Notes: generated by a model not told the origin, from the letters alone. 64,000 nucleotides of DNA from Pseudaquabacterium terrae (GCF_013266755.1 NZ_JABRWJ010000003.1:372001-436000); one strand, 5' to 3'; counted from the stretch's first letter, positions 15,289-24,494 are shown. Numbers and translations are program-made.

Positions 15289-18200
15289 GTGACTGTCGGG
15301 AACGACGATTTCCGCCAATGGCTCGAGGCGCTCGGCCTCGGCAAGTACGCCGGCACCTTCGCCGACAACGATGTCGGCTTCGATGCGCTGCGCCTGCTCA
15401 CCGACGCCGACCTGAAGGAGCTCGGCCTGTCGCTGGGCCACCGGCGCATCCTGCAGGGCGCCGTCGAGCAGCTGCAGCAGCGCATCGCCGGGCGCACACG
15501 CGCCGCGCCTGCCGTGCCGGGCCACGGCGAGCGGCGCCAGATCACGGTGATGTTCTGCGACCTGGTCGGCTCCTCCGAGCTGTCGGTGCGCTTCGATCCC
15601 GAGGATCTGCGCAGCCTGATCCACGCCTACTACTCCTCGTGCTGCCGGATCATCGAGCAATCCGGCGGCTTCATCGCGCGCATCATCGGCGACGGCATCC
15701 TGGCCTACTTCGGCTACCCCGCGGCGCGCGAAGACGCGGCGGAATGCGCGATCCGCGCCGGCCTGCACATCATCGAGTCGGTCAATCGCCAGGGCCCCGA
15801 CGGGGGCGACCGCATCGATGTGCGCATCGGGCTGGCGACCGGCGTGTCGGTCATCAGCGACATGGTCGGCATCGGCTTCTCCGAGCTGCATGCGGTGATG
15901 GGCCAGACGCCGAACCTGGCGTCGCGCATCCAGTCGCTGGTCGAACCCGGCACGGTCGGCATCGCCGACGAGACGCGCCGGCTCGCCGGCGGCTTCTTTG
16001 TCTATGCCGACCACGGCTCGCATCCCGTCAAGGGCTTCAACCAGCCGGTGCAGGTGTGGCGCGTCGTCGGAGAATCGCGCCTGGGTGCGCGCTTCGATGC
16101 GCAGCACACGGCGCACGTCGACTGCATCGGCCGCGACGCTCACCTGGGCACGCTGCAGGATGCCTGGGCGCGCGCGCAGCAGGGCAGTTGCCGCATCGTC
16201 ACGCTGGTGGGCGAGGCCGGCATCGGCAAGTCGCGCCTGCTGCGCACGGCGAGCGAGCGCTTCGTGCCCGCGCCGGGCCTGACCGTCGTCATGCAGTGCG
16301 CGCCCAGCCAGGCGACCACGCCGCTGCATCCGCTGGTCGACTGGCTGCGCCGCGACATCGGCGTCACCCCCGTCGGCGCAGCGGAAGACCGCGCCCGGCT
16401 CGAGGCCTGGCTGGGCGGCGCCGCCACGCCGCCGGACCTGTTCCTGCTGGCCGAATTCCTGTCGGTGCCGCTGCCCGCGGGCGTAACACCGGCTGCGCTG
16501 CCGCCGGATCGCAAGCGCCAGCTGATGCGCGAAATCGTGCTGCGCCACTTCGAACGCCATTGCGAAGCTGCGCCCGCGCTGCTGATGGTCGAGGACGCGC
16601 ACTGGATGGACGGTGCGACCCGGGAGTTCCTCACGGCCCTCTTCGACCGCATGCGCGATCGCCCGCTGATGGCGATGGTCACCTCGCGCCCCGGCCATCC
16701 GCGCCATTGGGTCGATGGCACGCGGGGCAGCGAGCTGACGCTCGATCCACTGCCCCGGGCCGATGCCGAACAGCTGATCTGGACCGCCTGCCGCGGCCGC
16801 CGGCTGCCGCTCGAAGTGGTCGACCAGATCCTCGCCAAGACCGACGGCGTGCCCTTGTTCATCGAGGAGCTGACCGCCACGATCGTCGAGTCCGGGCTGC
16901 TGCGCGAGGAAGGCAATGCGCTGGTGATGGACGGCCCGCTGCCGGCGCTGGACATTCCGTCGACGCTGCGCGACAGCCTGATGGCGCGGCTCGACCGCCT
17001 GAGCGACATCAAGGACGTGGCGCGCATCGCCAGCGCACTGGGGCGCGAGTTCACGTTCTCGCTGCTGGCCCAGGTCAGCGAGAAGCCCACGCACCAGCTG
17101 ATCGCGGCGCTCGACCGCCTGGTCGAGGCCCAACTGCTGTTCCAGCGCGGCGTGCCGCCGGACGCGGAATACGTCTTCAAGCACGCGCTGGTGCAGCAGG
17201 CGGCCTACGACAGCCAGCTGCGCAGCGCCCGCCATGCGCTGCACGCACGCATCGTCCGGGCCATCGAGACCAAGCAACCCGAGATCGCGCGCCACGAGCC
17301 GGGCTTGATGGCCCACCACTGCGAGCTGGCCGGCATGACCGACCGCGAGGTCGACTACCTGTATGCGGCGGGCCTGGCCTCGACGCGGATCGTCGCGATC
17401 CCCGAAGCGCTGTCGTACTTCTCGCGCGCCGATGCCGCCCTGGCGCGGCTCGAGCCGAGCACGCGCAACGCCCGGCGCAACATCGACGTCATCCTGGGCA
17501 TGATGGAAGTCGGCCGCTTCGCGATCCTGCCCAGCCGCCTGCGGGCCTTGAGCGAGCGTGCCCGCAACCTGTCGCGCATGGATGGTGTGACCTGCGACGC
17601 GACGATGACGGCCGCCATCCTGTTCCAGGACGCGCGCGCAAAGCTCTATTCGAGCCAGTACGCCCAGGCCCGCAGCATCTTCCAGGAAATACGCCAATTG
17701 GGCATCGGCCACGACTCCCGGCCGATCGAGCGCAAGCCGGCGTCGGCCTTCAGCATGGACCTGTGCTGCCAGGGCCTGTTCAACGAGACGCTGGAATTCA
17801 TCAACCACACCAACATCGGCTACTACAAGGAGTCCGGCAGCTTCATCGACTACATCTCCGGCCTCGGCTGGATCGCCTACGCGAGCTGCCAGACCGGCGC
17901 GGTGGACGACGGCCTGCGCTTCGGGCAGCTGTCGGTGCACGAGGCGGAACAGGTGCAGTCGCAGATCTACCTCGCCGGCGCCTACATCTGGCGCAGCCAC
18001 GCGCTGATGGCCGCGCGCCGGCTCGACGACGCGGTGTCCGACGCCCGGCAGTGCGTCAGCTTGAGCACGGCCCACGCGGTGCCCTATCTCGGCTGGCACG
18101 GTCTGGTGTTCCTCGCGCTGTGCCAGTGCCGCAGCGGTGAGCTCGACGCGGCGGCGCAGTCGCTGCTGCAGGCGCGCGCGATGCTGTCGCAGGTGGAGGA

Positions 18201-18648
18201 CGGCCAGTGGTCGCTGCTCGACTACCTGCCGGCCATCGAGGCCGAGATCGCGTGCTTCAGCGGCGACCATGCGCGGGCAATGCAATCGGCCGACGAAGCG
18301 ATTGCCGTGGCCGGGCCGATCGGCGGCCATTTCGCCGAAGCCATTGCGTGGCGCGCGAAAGCCGTCAGCTGCATTCGCTCGGGTGGCGATCCGGACCAGG
18401 CGCAGGCTTTCTTCGACCGTGCGATGCGCTGGCACGAACGCGGTGACGCCCACGCCGAGCGCACGTATTCGGCGCTGGTGTGGGCGCATTCACTGCAATT
18501 GGCTGGCCACGAGGAACGCGCGCGGCATTGGGCGAATGAAGCCCAGGCGTGGGCCGACCGCCACGGATTCGACCTGCAGCGGTGCGAGCACGGCGCAGCG
18601 GCGCTGCTTCAGACGCCCCACTTCGGCAAGGACGTCTCGCTCTTCTGA
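15289..18648 (+). CDS. SAM domain - class III nucleotide cyclase - AAA ATPase - TPR signalling protein
   Basis: A 1119-residue cytosolic multidomain protein. Residues about 5-60 form a SAM domain (FRQWLEALGLGKYA); about 80-250 a class III cyclase with both metal aspartates, Asp91 in FCDLVGSS and Asp135 in IGDGILAYFG, plus MGQTPNLASRIQ; from about 300 an AAA-type module with Walker A GEAGIGKS (residues 308-315) and a Walker-B-like LLMVEDAHWMD; from about 650 a long helical TPR-like region. It probably makes cAMP under control of the ATPase/TPR part. The GTG at 15289 has GGGGAGA 8 nt upstream and is preferred to a GTG at 15256. Its 3' end overlaps the convergent patatin-like gene by 40 nt. Confidence 0.85.
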   Translation: MTVGNDDFRQWLEALGLGKYAGTFADNDVGFDALRLLTDADLKELGLSLGHRRILQGAVEQLQQRIAGRTRAAPAVPGHGERRQITVMFCDLVGSSELSVRFDPEDLRSLIHAYYSSCCRIIEQSGGFIARIIGDGILAYFGYPAAREDAAECAIRAGLHIIESVNRQGPDGGDRIDVRIGLATGVSVISDMVGIGFSELHAVMGQTPNLASRIQSLVEPGTVGIADETRRLAGGFFVYADHGSHPVKGFNQPVQVWRVVGESRLGARFDAQHTAHVDCIGRDAHLGTLQDAWARAQQGSCRIVTLVGEAGIGKSRLLRTASERFVPAPGLTVVMQCAPSQATTPLHPLVDWLRRDIGVTPVGAAEDRARLEAWLGGAATPPDLFLLAEFLSVPLPAGVTPAALPPDRKRQLMREIVLRHFERHCEAAPALLMVEDAHWMDGATREFLTALFDRMRDRPLMAMVTSRPGHPRHWVDGTRGSELTLDPLPRADAEQLIWTACRGRRLPLEVVDQILAKTDGVPLFIEELTATIVESGLLREEGNALVMDGPLPALDIPSTLRDSLMARLDRLSDIKDVARIASALGREFTFSLLAQVSEKPTHQLIAALDRLVEAQLLFQRGVPPDAEYVFKHALVQQAAYDSQLRSARHALHARIVRAIETKQPEIARHEPGLMAHHCELAGMTDREVDYLYAAGLASTRIVAIPEALSYFSRADAALARLEPSTRNARRNIDVILGMMEVGRFAILPSRLRALSERARNLSRMDGVTCDATMTAAILFQDARAKLYSSQYAQARSIFQEIRQLGIGHDSRPIERKPASAFSMDLCCQGLFNETLEFINHTNIGYYKESGSFIDYISGLGWIAYASCQTGAVDDGLRFGQLSVHEAEQVQSQIYLAGAYIWRSHALMAARRLDDAVSDARQCVSLSTAHAVPYLGWHGLVFLALCQCRSGELDAAAQSLLQARAMLSQVEDGQWSLLDYLPAIEAEIACFSGDHARAMQSADEAIAVAGPIGGHFAEAIAWRAKAVSCIRSGGDPDQAQAFFDRAMRWHERGDAHAERTYSALVWAHSLQLAGHEERARHWANEAQAWADRHGFDLQRCEHGAAALLQTPHFGKDVSLF

Positions 18649-19919
18649 AGTTCCCTCTGGCGGTCCAGCAGCTTGTGCACCGCCTTGCGGCCTTCAGCAA
18701 AGCCGATTTCCAGGTTCTCGTGATCCCAGCGGTAGTCGATCTTCGTCTCCGGCTCCAGCGGGATCTCGACAACGCGGGGAATGCGGCCGACGCTCTTGCG
18801 CAGGTGGCTCTTGAAGAGATCGATGTCGTTCTCGCCGACCTCGGCGGCGAACTGCTGGCACAGGTTGCCCAGGCTGTCGTGCAGGTTCTTCTGCAGGCGC
18901 AGCTGCCGGTAATCGACGATGCGGCAGACCCAGATCTCGTCGAGGTCGGGATGGTCCTCGACGAGATTGCGAAAGCTCACCGTGTCGACGAGCGCACCTT
19001 CGCTGTAATGGCGGTTGTCGTCGTTGGGAATCTGCACCGTCTGCTCGACGTAGGGCAGCGCCGAGCAGGCACACAGGCTCGGGCGCGTGATCGGCAGGTA
19101 GTTTCGGGGTGTCCTGCGAATCTTGTCGCCCCGGTAGTCCAACCACTTGTTGTTGAACAACTGCAGTTCGCCGGTGATGCCCGCATCGGTATCGGCGAGC
19201 CGCCACGCGTTGTGATAGATCTCCGGCATCGTTCTGCGCTCGCGCTCGATCGGGCCGTGGTAGTTCCCAGCCAGTGCTTCCAGTTCCTGGCGGCTCATCC
19301 GGTCCTGGTCCTTGACGTCGATCAGGTCGAGCGCGCCGATGCGGATTCCGTCGAGGAAGGTGCTGTCCTTGTAGTAGATGTTGCTGAGGCCGTTGACGCC
19401 CGAGAGGTAGGCGAGCGAGGTCATGAACCGGCTCATCGGGTTCACCGCCAGGATGTTGTTGAGCACGTGCGCATTGACGTCGCCCTCGCGCCACCACATC
19501 TCGGGCGTCGTCAGGAAGCGCGCCCAACCGGCCGCCGCATCGGGCAGGTCGTTGCGGAAATTGAACACATCCCAGTAGGTCTTCGGGCTCAGGGCATGGT
19601 TCATCCACGCGCTGGCATGGGCGTTCAGATTGGGCGCGAAGGCCTTGTTGACCGGAAAGCCGGAGTAGGAATCGGTGTCGCGAAAGGCGTGGGTCTTGAA
19701 GAAATCGTAGGTGCGCGCCGCCTTGTCGTCCTGCGTCAACTGGTTGTAGTAGACGCCGACCCAGGCACCGATGCACGACAGGGACCACACGTCGAAGCTC
19801 AGGCGATAGTCTTCCAGCGCGCTCAGCACGCCGATGTGGAAGCCGGCCGCGGGGCCTCCGCCGGCCAGGGCAATGGCGCGCTTCTTCGGGCGCTCGTTGT
19901 TCGTCGTTGCGTCGGCCAT
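18609..19919 (-). CDS. patatin-like protein with altered catalytic motifs
   Basis: A 436-residue protein with the patatin oxyanion-hole motif near the N-terminus (ALAGGGPAAG, residues about 17-26). The lipase elbow, normally GxSxG, reads LSCIGAWVG, and the aspartate of the usual DGG/A motif is replaced by glutamate in SEGALVD. It could still be a lipid hydrolase with a divergent dyad, or a non-catalytic relative. There is no signal peptide. The ATG at 19919 has a strong AAGGAG ribosome-binding site. It is divergent from the unknown gene at 20023 and convergent with the cyclase gene. Confidence 0.75.
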   Translation of the reverse strand: MADATTNNERPKKRAIALAGGGPAAGFHIGVLSALEDYRLSFDVWSLSCIGAWVGVYYNQLTQDDKAARTYDFFKTHAFRDTDSYSGFPVNKAFAPNLNAHASAWMNHALSPKTYWDVFNFRNDLPDAAAGWARFLTTPEMWWREGDVNAHVLNNILAVNPMSRFMTSLAYLSGVNGLSNIYYKDSTFLDGIRIGALDLIDVKDQDRMSRQELEALAGNYHGPIERERRTMPEIYHNAWRLADTDAGITGELQLFNNKWLDYRGDKIRRTPRNYLPITRPSLCACSALPYVEQTVQIPNDDNRHYSEGALVDTVSFRNLVEDHPDLDEIWVCRIVDYRQLRLQKNLHDSLGNLCQQFAAEVGENDIDLFKSHLRKSVGRIPRVVEIPLEPETKIDYRWDHENLEIGFAEGRKAVHKLLDRQRELQKSETSLPKWGV

Positions 19920-20022
19920 TCACATCTCCTTCGCTTGATGGATCCTGTTGATGGCGATCGGGCGCGGCCAGTGTATGGTCGCCGCCTGGCGCAGGCATCC
20001 ACCATGTTCAGGAGGCGAGGCC

Positions 20023-20634
20023 ATGGAATTGATCGACGACTGGGGCGGCAGGAAGCGCATCGCGGCAGATCCCGGGCAGAAACCGGCTTCTTCCCATCCC
20101 CCTTCCGTTCCGGCAGACGATGTCGCAGCAGCCATTCGCGAGCGGCTGGAGGGATTCGAGCCGCGCATCCTCAGCGTGCATTGCTACGAAGACGTGCGCC
20201 ACGCGTGGGTGCAGGTCGTGTTCAAGGACATGATCCACCCCGGGGTGGCGCTCGACGTCGGCGCCAGGCTGGCCCTGGCGGTGGGCGGCGAGCAACACGT
20301 CTATCTCAACAGCCTGCGGCCGAAGGCGGTGTATTTCCTGCTCGACATGACGCCCGGGTTCGATCCGCCGCCCGAATTCCAGGCCACCCGCTACGGGGCC
20401 CCCCTGGCCGAGATCCGCGCATGCTGGCGCACCGCGATCGCGAGCGCAACGACCACCAGCGCAGCCGCGACGGCGAAGGTGACCCGCAAGCCGGCGGCCA
20501 CCGCCGCGGGCGGCGCCGTCGTGACGTCGGCCGTCGCCGCGGCGAGCGCGAACACCGCACCCATTGCGGAGGCACCTGCGAGGAGCCCGAGATTGCGCGC
20601 CAGGTTGAGCAGGCCGGACACGACGCCGCGCTGA
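20023..20634 (+). CDS. protein of unknown function, 3' end antisense to an MFS gene
   Basis: A 203-residue reading frame beginning at ATG 20023 with a good AGGAGG ribosome-binding site. The first about 120 residues look like a folded soluble domain (IRERLEGFEPRILSVHCYED and a proline-rich FDPPPEF stretch); I do not recognise a family. The last 80 or so residues are rich in Ala, Thr and Arg and lie entirely antisense to the C-terminal end of the MFS transporter gene, a 244-nt convergent overlap. The tail may be translated simply because stop codons are rare at this GC content. It is divergent from the patatin-like gene and might share its promoter region. Confidence 0.55.
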   Translation: MELIDDWGGRKRIAADPGQKPASSHPPSVPADDVAAAIRERLEGFEPRILSVHCYEDVRHAWVQVVFKDMIHPGVALDVGARLALAVGGEQHVYLNSLRPKAVYFLLDMTPGFDPPPEFQATRYGAPLAEIRACWRTAIASATTTSAAATAKVTRKPAATAAGGAVVTSAVAAASANTAPIAEAPARSPRLRARLSRPDTTPR

Positions 20635-21671
20635 TCCGGGCCGACATCCGCCATCACTGCCGTGTTGTTGGCCGCCTGGAACAGCGCATAACCGGCGGTC
20701 AGCACGACCAGCGGGCCGACGTAGCCGGCGATGCCGAGCGTCGCCGGCATCGCCGAGAGCGCGACGCAACCCAGCGCCAGCGCGACCAGTCCGACCCACG
20801 TCATGCGCGGCGTGCCGAACCGGTCCGTGCACCGACCGGCGGGCACGCCGGCCAGCGCCGACACCAGCGGACCGATCGACATGACCAGCCCGACCATCGC
20901 TGCGTCGAGCCCCAGTGCCCGCGACAGATAAAACGGGCCGACCACCAGCGTCGCCATCATCACCGCCGACACGAGCGCGCTCATCGCCAGGCCGCCATTG
21001 CGCACCGGATCGCGGAACATCGCCCATGGGATCGAAGGGGATGCCGCGCTCGCCTCGGCGCGCGCGACCGGCAGATGGCGACGCGCGAGCACAAAGCCCA
21101 GGATGCCCAGCGGAACGTTGACCAGGAAGAGCGCCCGCCAGCCGAATCCGGCGATCAGAAAGCCGCCGAGCGATGGACCGAGCGCGGTGCCGAGCGCAGA
21201 CATCGTGCCCAGCAGCCCCATCGCACGACCGCTGCGCGTCTTCGGAACCGTCTCGCCGACCAGCGCCATGCTGAGGGACAGCAGGATGGCCGCGCCGAGG
21301 CCCTGCGCCGCGCGAGCGGCCACCAGCAGCCCGAGCGTCGGTGCGATGCCGCACAGCACCGAAGCGGCGGTGAACAGCACGATGCCGGCGAGCAACAGCC
21401 GGCGCCGGCCGAGCAGGTCACCGAGCCGTCCGACGACGACGATCGACGTCGTGACAGCGAGCAGATAGGCGATCACGACCGACTGGACTTGCGAGAACGA
21501 GGCATCGAACGCCTGCGCCAGGGTCGGCAGGCCGACATGGGCGATGCTGGTGCCGAGCGAGGACAGGCCCATCGTCAGCGACAGGCTCGCCAGCGCCCAG
21601 CGAATGGACGGGGTGCCCGCACGTCCCACGAGGAGGTCAACAGGGCGTTCGGCAATGAGGAATTTCGACAT
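20391..21671 (-). CDS. MFS transporter, DHA2/EmrB-QacA type drug exporter
   Basis: A 426-residue inner-membrane proton-driven exporter with at least 12 predicted helices. Motif A is visible as GRLGDLLGRRRLLL after the second helix, and motif C-like ALGPSLGGFLIAGFGWRALFLVN marks an exporter of the QacA/EmrB group, here shorter than the usual 14-helix members (about 500 residues). Substrates are likely toxic or hydrophobic compounds. It is divergent from the LysR-type regulator at 21777, and the 105-nt gap holds a long inverted repeat, so LysR control is probable. Its 3' end overlaps the unknown gene at 20023. Confidence 0.85.
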   Translation of the reverse strand: MSKFLIAERPVDLLVGRAGTPSIRWALASLSLTMGLSSLGTSIAHVGLPTLAQAFDASFSQVQSVVIAYLLAVTTSIVVVGRLGDLLGRRRLLLAGIVLFTAASVLCGIAPTLGLLVAARAAQGLGAAILLSLSMALVGETVPKTRSGRAMGLLGTMSALGTALGPSLGGFLIAGFGWRALFLVNVPLGILGFVLARRHLPVARAEASAASPSIPWAMFRDPVRNGGLAMSALVSAVMMATLVVGPFYLSRALGLDAAMVGLVMSIGPLVSALAGVPAGRCTDRFGTPRMTWVGLVALALGCVALSAMPATLGIAGYVGPLVVLTAGYALFQAANNTAVMADVGPDQRGVVSGLLNLARNLGLLAGASAMGAVFALAAATADVTTAPPAAVAAGLRVTFAVAAALVVVALAIAVRQHARISARGAP

Positions 21672-21694
21672 GACCGGCAGCGTAGCGGCGGGCC

Positions 21695-21750
21695 TGACAT
21701 GGCGGAAGGCGCGTCATCTGCACTTCATTCGTGCGCCTGGCGCCATGTCA
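21695..21750. promoter_or_regulatory. long dyad between divergent MFS and LysR genes, probable operator
   Basis: Arms of 18 nt (21695-21712 and 21733-21750) match at 16 of 18 positions: TGACATGGCG pairs with CGCCATGTCA, and AGGCGC with GCGCCT further in. The centre (21722-21723) is almost exactly midway between the two start codons (21671 and 21777). This is where a LysR-type protein would bind to control both itself and the exporter. Confidence 0.6.
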
Positions 21751-21776
21751 CGCCCAATCGGTGCTACGGTCGGCGC

Positions 21777-22691
21777 ATGGCGACGCCCGATCTCAACCTG
21801 CTGATCACGCTGGATGTGCTGCTCGCCGAAGGCAGCGTGGCGGCTGCAGCGCGGCGGCTGCGGCTGAGCCCGTCGGCGATGAGCCGCGCATTGGCGCGAC
21901 TGCGCGAGACAACGGGCGATCCACTGCTGGTGCGCGCCGGGCGCGGTCTCGTTCCTACGCCACGGGCGCTCGAGCTGCGCGAGCGCGTGAGCCAGCTCGT
22001 GCAGGACGCTGAGGCGGTGCTGCGCCCGGCCCGGAAGCTCAAGCTGAAGCAGCTGGTGCGCACCTTCACGCTGCGCACCAGCGAAGGCTTCGTCGAGAAC
22101 TTCGGTCCGGACCTGATTGCGCGCGTCGGCCACGAAGCGCCTGGTGTGCGGCTGCGCTTCGTGCAGAAGACCGACAAGGACAGCGCCGCGCTGCGCGACG
22201 GCACGGTCGACCTCGAGACCGGCGTCATCGGCAGGACGACCGGGCCGGAGGTGCGCACGCAGGCCTTGTTCCGCGACCGTTTCATCGCGGTCGTGCGCAT
22301 CGGCCATCCGCTGAGCGAGGGCGAGGTCACGCCCGCGCGTTATGCCGCGGCCCGGCACATCGGCGTCTCGCGGCGCGGCCTCGACAAGGGGCCGATCGAC
22401 GAGGCGCTGAGTCCGCTCGGGCTGGAGCGCAAGATCGTCGCGATCGTCGATGGCTTTTCAACCGCGCTGGCGCTGGCCCGGGCCACCGACCTGGTCGCCA
22501 GCGTTCCCGAACGGCACACCGGCAACCGGCGCGCCGGCATGCACAGTTTTGCGCTGCCCTTCGCGACGCCGGAGGTCACGGTGTCGCTGCTCTGGCATCC
22601 GCGGCTGGATGCCGACCTGGCGCATCGCTGGCTGCGCGGCCTCGTTCGGCAGGCCTGCACGCCGGTCGAGGCCGCTCTGTTACGGCGATAA
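21777..22691 (+). CDS. LysR-family transcriptional regulator
   Basis: A 304-residue regulator: winged helix-turn-helix at residues about 5-60 (LLAEGSVAAAARRLRLSPSAMSRALARLRE), a linker helix, then a periplasmic-binding-protein-like effector domain. The ATG at 21777 begins MATPDLNLLITL, the normal N-terminus for the family. It is divergent from the DHA2-type exporter gene with a long dyad between them, so it very likely regulates that exporter in response to a compound the pump removes. Effector unknown. Confidence 0.9.
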   Translation: MATPDLNLLITLDVLLAEGSVAAAARRLRLSPSAMSRALARLRETTGDPLLVRAGRGLVPTPRALELRERVSQLVQDAEAVLRPARKLKLKQLVRTFTLRTSEGFVENFGPDLIARVGHEAPGVRLRFVQKTDKDSAALRDGTVDLETGVIGRTTGPEVRTQALFRDRFIAVVRIGHPLSEGEVTPARYAAARHIGVSRRGLDKGPIDEALSPLGLERKIVAIVDGFSTALALARATDLVASVPERHTGNRRAGMHSFALPFATPEVTVSLLWHPRLDADLAHRWLRGLVRQACTPVEAALLRR

Positions 22692-22732
22692 CAATCGGCT
22701 GCAGGTCGCCAGCAGCCGGCCGCGCACTTGCG

Positions 22733-23710
22733 TCAGCAACCCGCCGTGCACTTGCCCGCGGCGTCGAACTCCATCGTCTTGCCCGACAGCGGCACGTGCA
22801 CCGCCGCCTTGGTGGCCTTGATGAAGGTTTCGGTCTTGCTGCCTGGGCGCACCTTGCCGCCCGCGGTGGCGACCTCGTTCGCGTGGGAGGCGATCACCGA
22901 CTCCGGCTTCACGAGCTGGTTGATCACGTAGGCGGCCTCGGTCGGACCCGTCGTGAACCCGTCGCCGATGTTCATCACGGCGAGCTTCGCGTGGTAGTGG
23001 TTGCGCACGACCAGCTCCTGGTCGGCCGTGATGCCGGTATCACCCGAGAGGTAGGCCACCAGGCCGTTGCTGAAGCGCAGCACATAGCCGGTCGCCAGCC
23101 CGACATCGCCGGCGACGCCCGCCTCCTTCATCGCCTTGCCGACCTCGCCGCCGATGTAGTCCGGATCCAGGCCGTTGCTGTGCAGCGCCGCCACCGTCGC
23201 GATGCGCACGCCGCCGATGGTCACGCTGCCACCGAAGCGCGCCAGCACCGAGTCGGCGGGATCGCCGCCGTTCGCCTTGAGCTTGGCTGCGAAGAAGGCC
23301 GGCATCTCGCTGCCGGTGACGATCTTCGACTTCTTCGCCAGCGCGATGTTGACGGCGCTGGAATTCGGCATCGCCGACACCGAGGTGTCGGGCTGTGCGC
23401 AACTGCCCGCGTTCGGCGCCTTGTTGTGCACGTTGCCGAGGTGGTCGCCGTGCATGTGGCTGACCAGGATGATGTCGATCTTGCCCAGCCGCGGATCGGC
23501 CGGGCCGGCGACGGTGCGCCCCGGATCGTAGAGCACGCGCGTGCCGTTCGGGTCTTCGAAGACCAGGGCCCGGTCCTGCGGACAGAACTCGCCGTCGATG
23601 CCGCCCAGCGGCGTCACCTTCACGGTCTGGGCCAGGACAGGCAGGGCCAGCGCGGCACCGGCGACGCCTAAGGCGACAAACCTCGCGGCGAACCAGGCAG
23701 AACGATTCAT
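22733..23710 (-). CDS. secreted metallo-beta-lactamase-fold hydrolase
   Basis: A 325-residue exported protein: Sec signal peptide (cleavage after LAQ near residue 28), then an MBL fold with the zinc motif SHMHGDHLG near residues 84-92, a later SGDTG metal ligand and a histidine in ASHANEV. It resembles UlaG-like or secreted metal-dependent hydrolases rather than class B beta-lactamases. Four cysteines in the mature part could form disulfides in the periplasm. It is convergent with the LysR gene (41-nt gap) and divergent from the methyltransferase at 23829; no operon partner helps with its role. Confidence 0.8.
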   Translation of the reverse strand: MNRSAWFAARFVALGVAGAALALPVLAQTVKVTPLGGIDGEFCPQDRALVFEDPNGTRVLYDPGRTVAGPADPRLGKIDIILVSHMHGDHLGNVHNKAPNAGSCAQPDTSVSAMPNSSAVNIALAKKSKIVTGSEMPAFFAAKLKANGGDPADSVLARFGGSVTIGGVRIATVAALHSNGLDPDYIGGEVGKAMKEAGVAGDVGLATGYVLRFSNGLVAYLSGDTGITADQELVVRNHYHAKLAVMNIGDGFTTGPTEAAYVINQLVKPESVIASHANEVATAGGKVRPGSKTETFIKATKAAVHVPLSGKTMEFDAAGKCTAGC

Positions 23711-23828
23711 GACAGCTCCAGCGGTGTGCGGCGGAGGGCCAAGCTACACCGCTGCGCCGTCACTGGCAACGGGGGATGCTCGGAGCCGACCGTACACTGC
23801 GATCGAAATCTGGTTCGAATAGCACAGC

Positions 23829-24494
23829 ATGAGCCTGACGCCCGAGGATCTGCATCGAATCGCAGCGCGCACGCTGGCGCACTACGATCAGCACGCCCAG
23901 GCGTTCTGGGAAGGCACGCGCGATCACGACGTCAGCCAGAACATCGACGCCTTGCTGTCGCACATCAGCGTGCCGGCGCCCTTCGACGTGCTGGATCTCG
24001 GTTGCGGCCCCGGACGTGACCTCATGACGTTCAAGGCGCTCGGCCATCGGGCGATCGGCGTCGAGGGCTCGCCCCGATTGGCGGCAATGGCGCGCGCGCA
24101 CAGCGGCTGCCCCGTGCTCGAGCAAGACCTTCTCGCGTTGGATCTACCCGCCGGCCAGTTCGACGGAATATTCGCGAACGCCGTGTTGTTCCACGTACCC
24201 AGCCAGGAACTGCCGCGGGTCCTCGGCGAATTGCACCAGGCGCTCAAGCCGGGTGGTGTGCTGTTCACGTCGAACCCCCGGGGCAATGGTGAAGAAGGCT
24301 GGACCGGAGATCGCTACGGCGCCTTCCACGATTGGCCCACCTGGCACGGCCACCTCAGCGCGGCGGGATTCGTGGAACTGACCCATTTCTATCGCCCGAC
24401 GAATGCGCCGATCGAGCAGCAGCCCTGGCTGGCCAGCGTGTGGCGCAAGCCAGGCGTCACCAAGGACCACGATGCGCGATCTCGACACGCTTGA
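23829..24494 (+). CDS. class I SAM-dependent methyltransferase
   Basis: A 221-residue soluble methyltransferase. Motif I is VLDLGCGPGRDL near residues 54-65, the acidic residue that binds the SAM ribose is in GVEGSPR, and a YXFHVP-like VLFHVP stretch follows motif II; FTSNPRGNGEEGW lies after motif III. The substrate is unknown. It is the first gene of a plus-strand run of small accessory genes that ends at 29300. Its 3' end overlaps the next gene by 23 nt. Confidence 0.85.
   Translation: MSLTPEDLHRIAARTLAHYDQHAQAFWEGTRDHDVSQNIDALLSHISVPAPFDVLDLGCGPGRDLMTFKALGHRAIGVEGSPRLAAMARAHSGCPVLEQDLLALDLPAGQFDGIFANAVLFHVPSQELPRVLGELHQALKPGGVLFTSNPRGNGEEGWTGDRYGAFHDWPTWHGHLSAAGFVELTHFYRPTNAPIEQQPWLASVWRKPGVTKDHDARSRHA

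Noticed and set aside
15196-18489. A 1097-codon open frame on the minus strand across the cyclase gene
   Set aside because: It is antisense to a protein with clear SAM, cyclase and ATPase motifs, has an Arg/Gln/His/Val-rich composition typical of reverse frames in high-GC genes, and shows no domain.
18549-21776. The long plus-strand upstream extension of the LysR frame
   Set aside because: It is antisense to the patatin-like and MFS genes; the LysR family N-terminus begins at the ATG at 21777.
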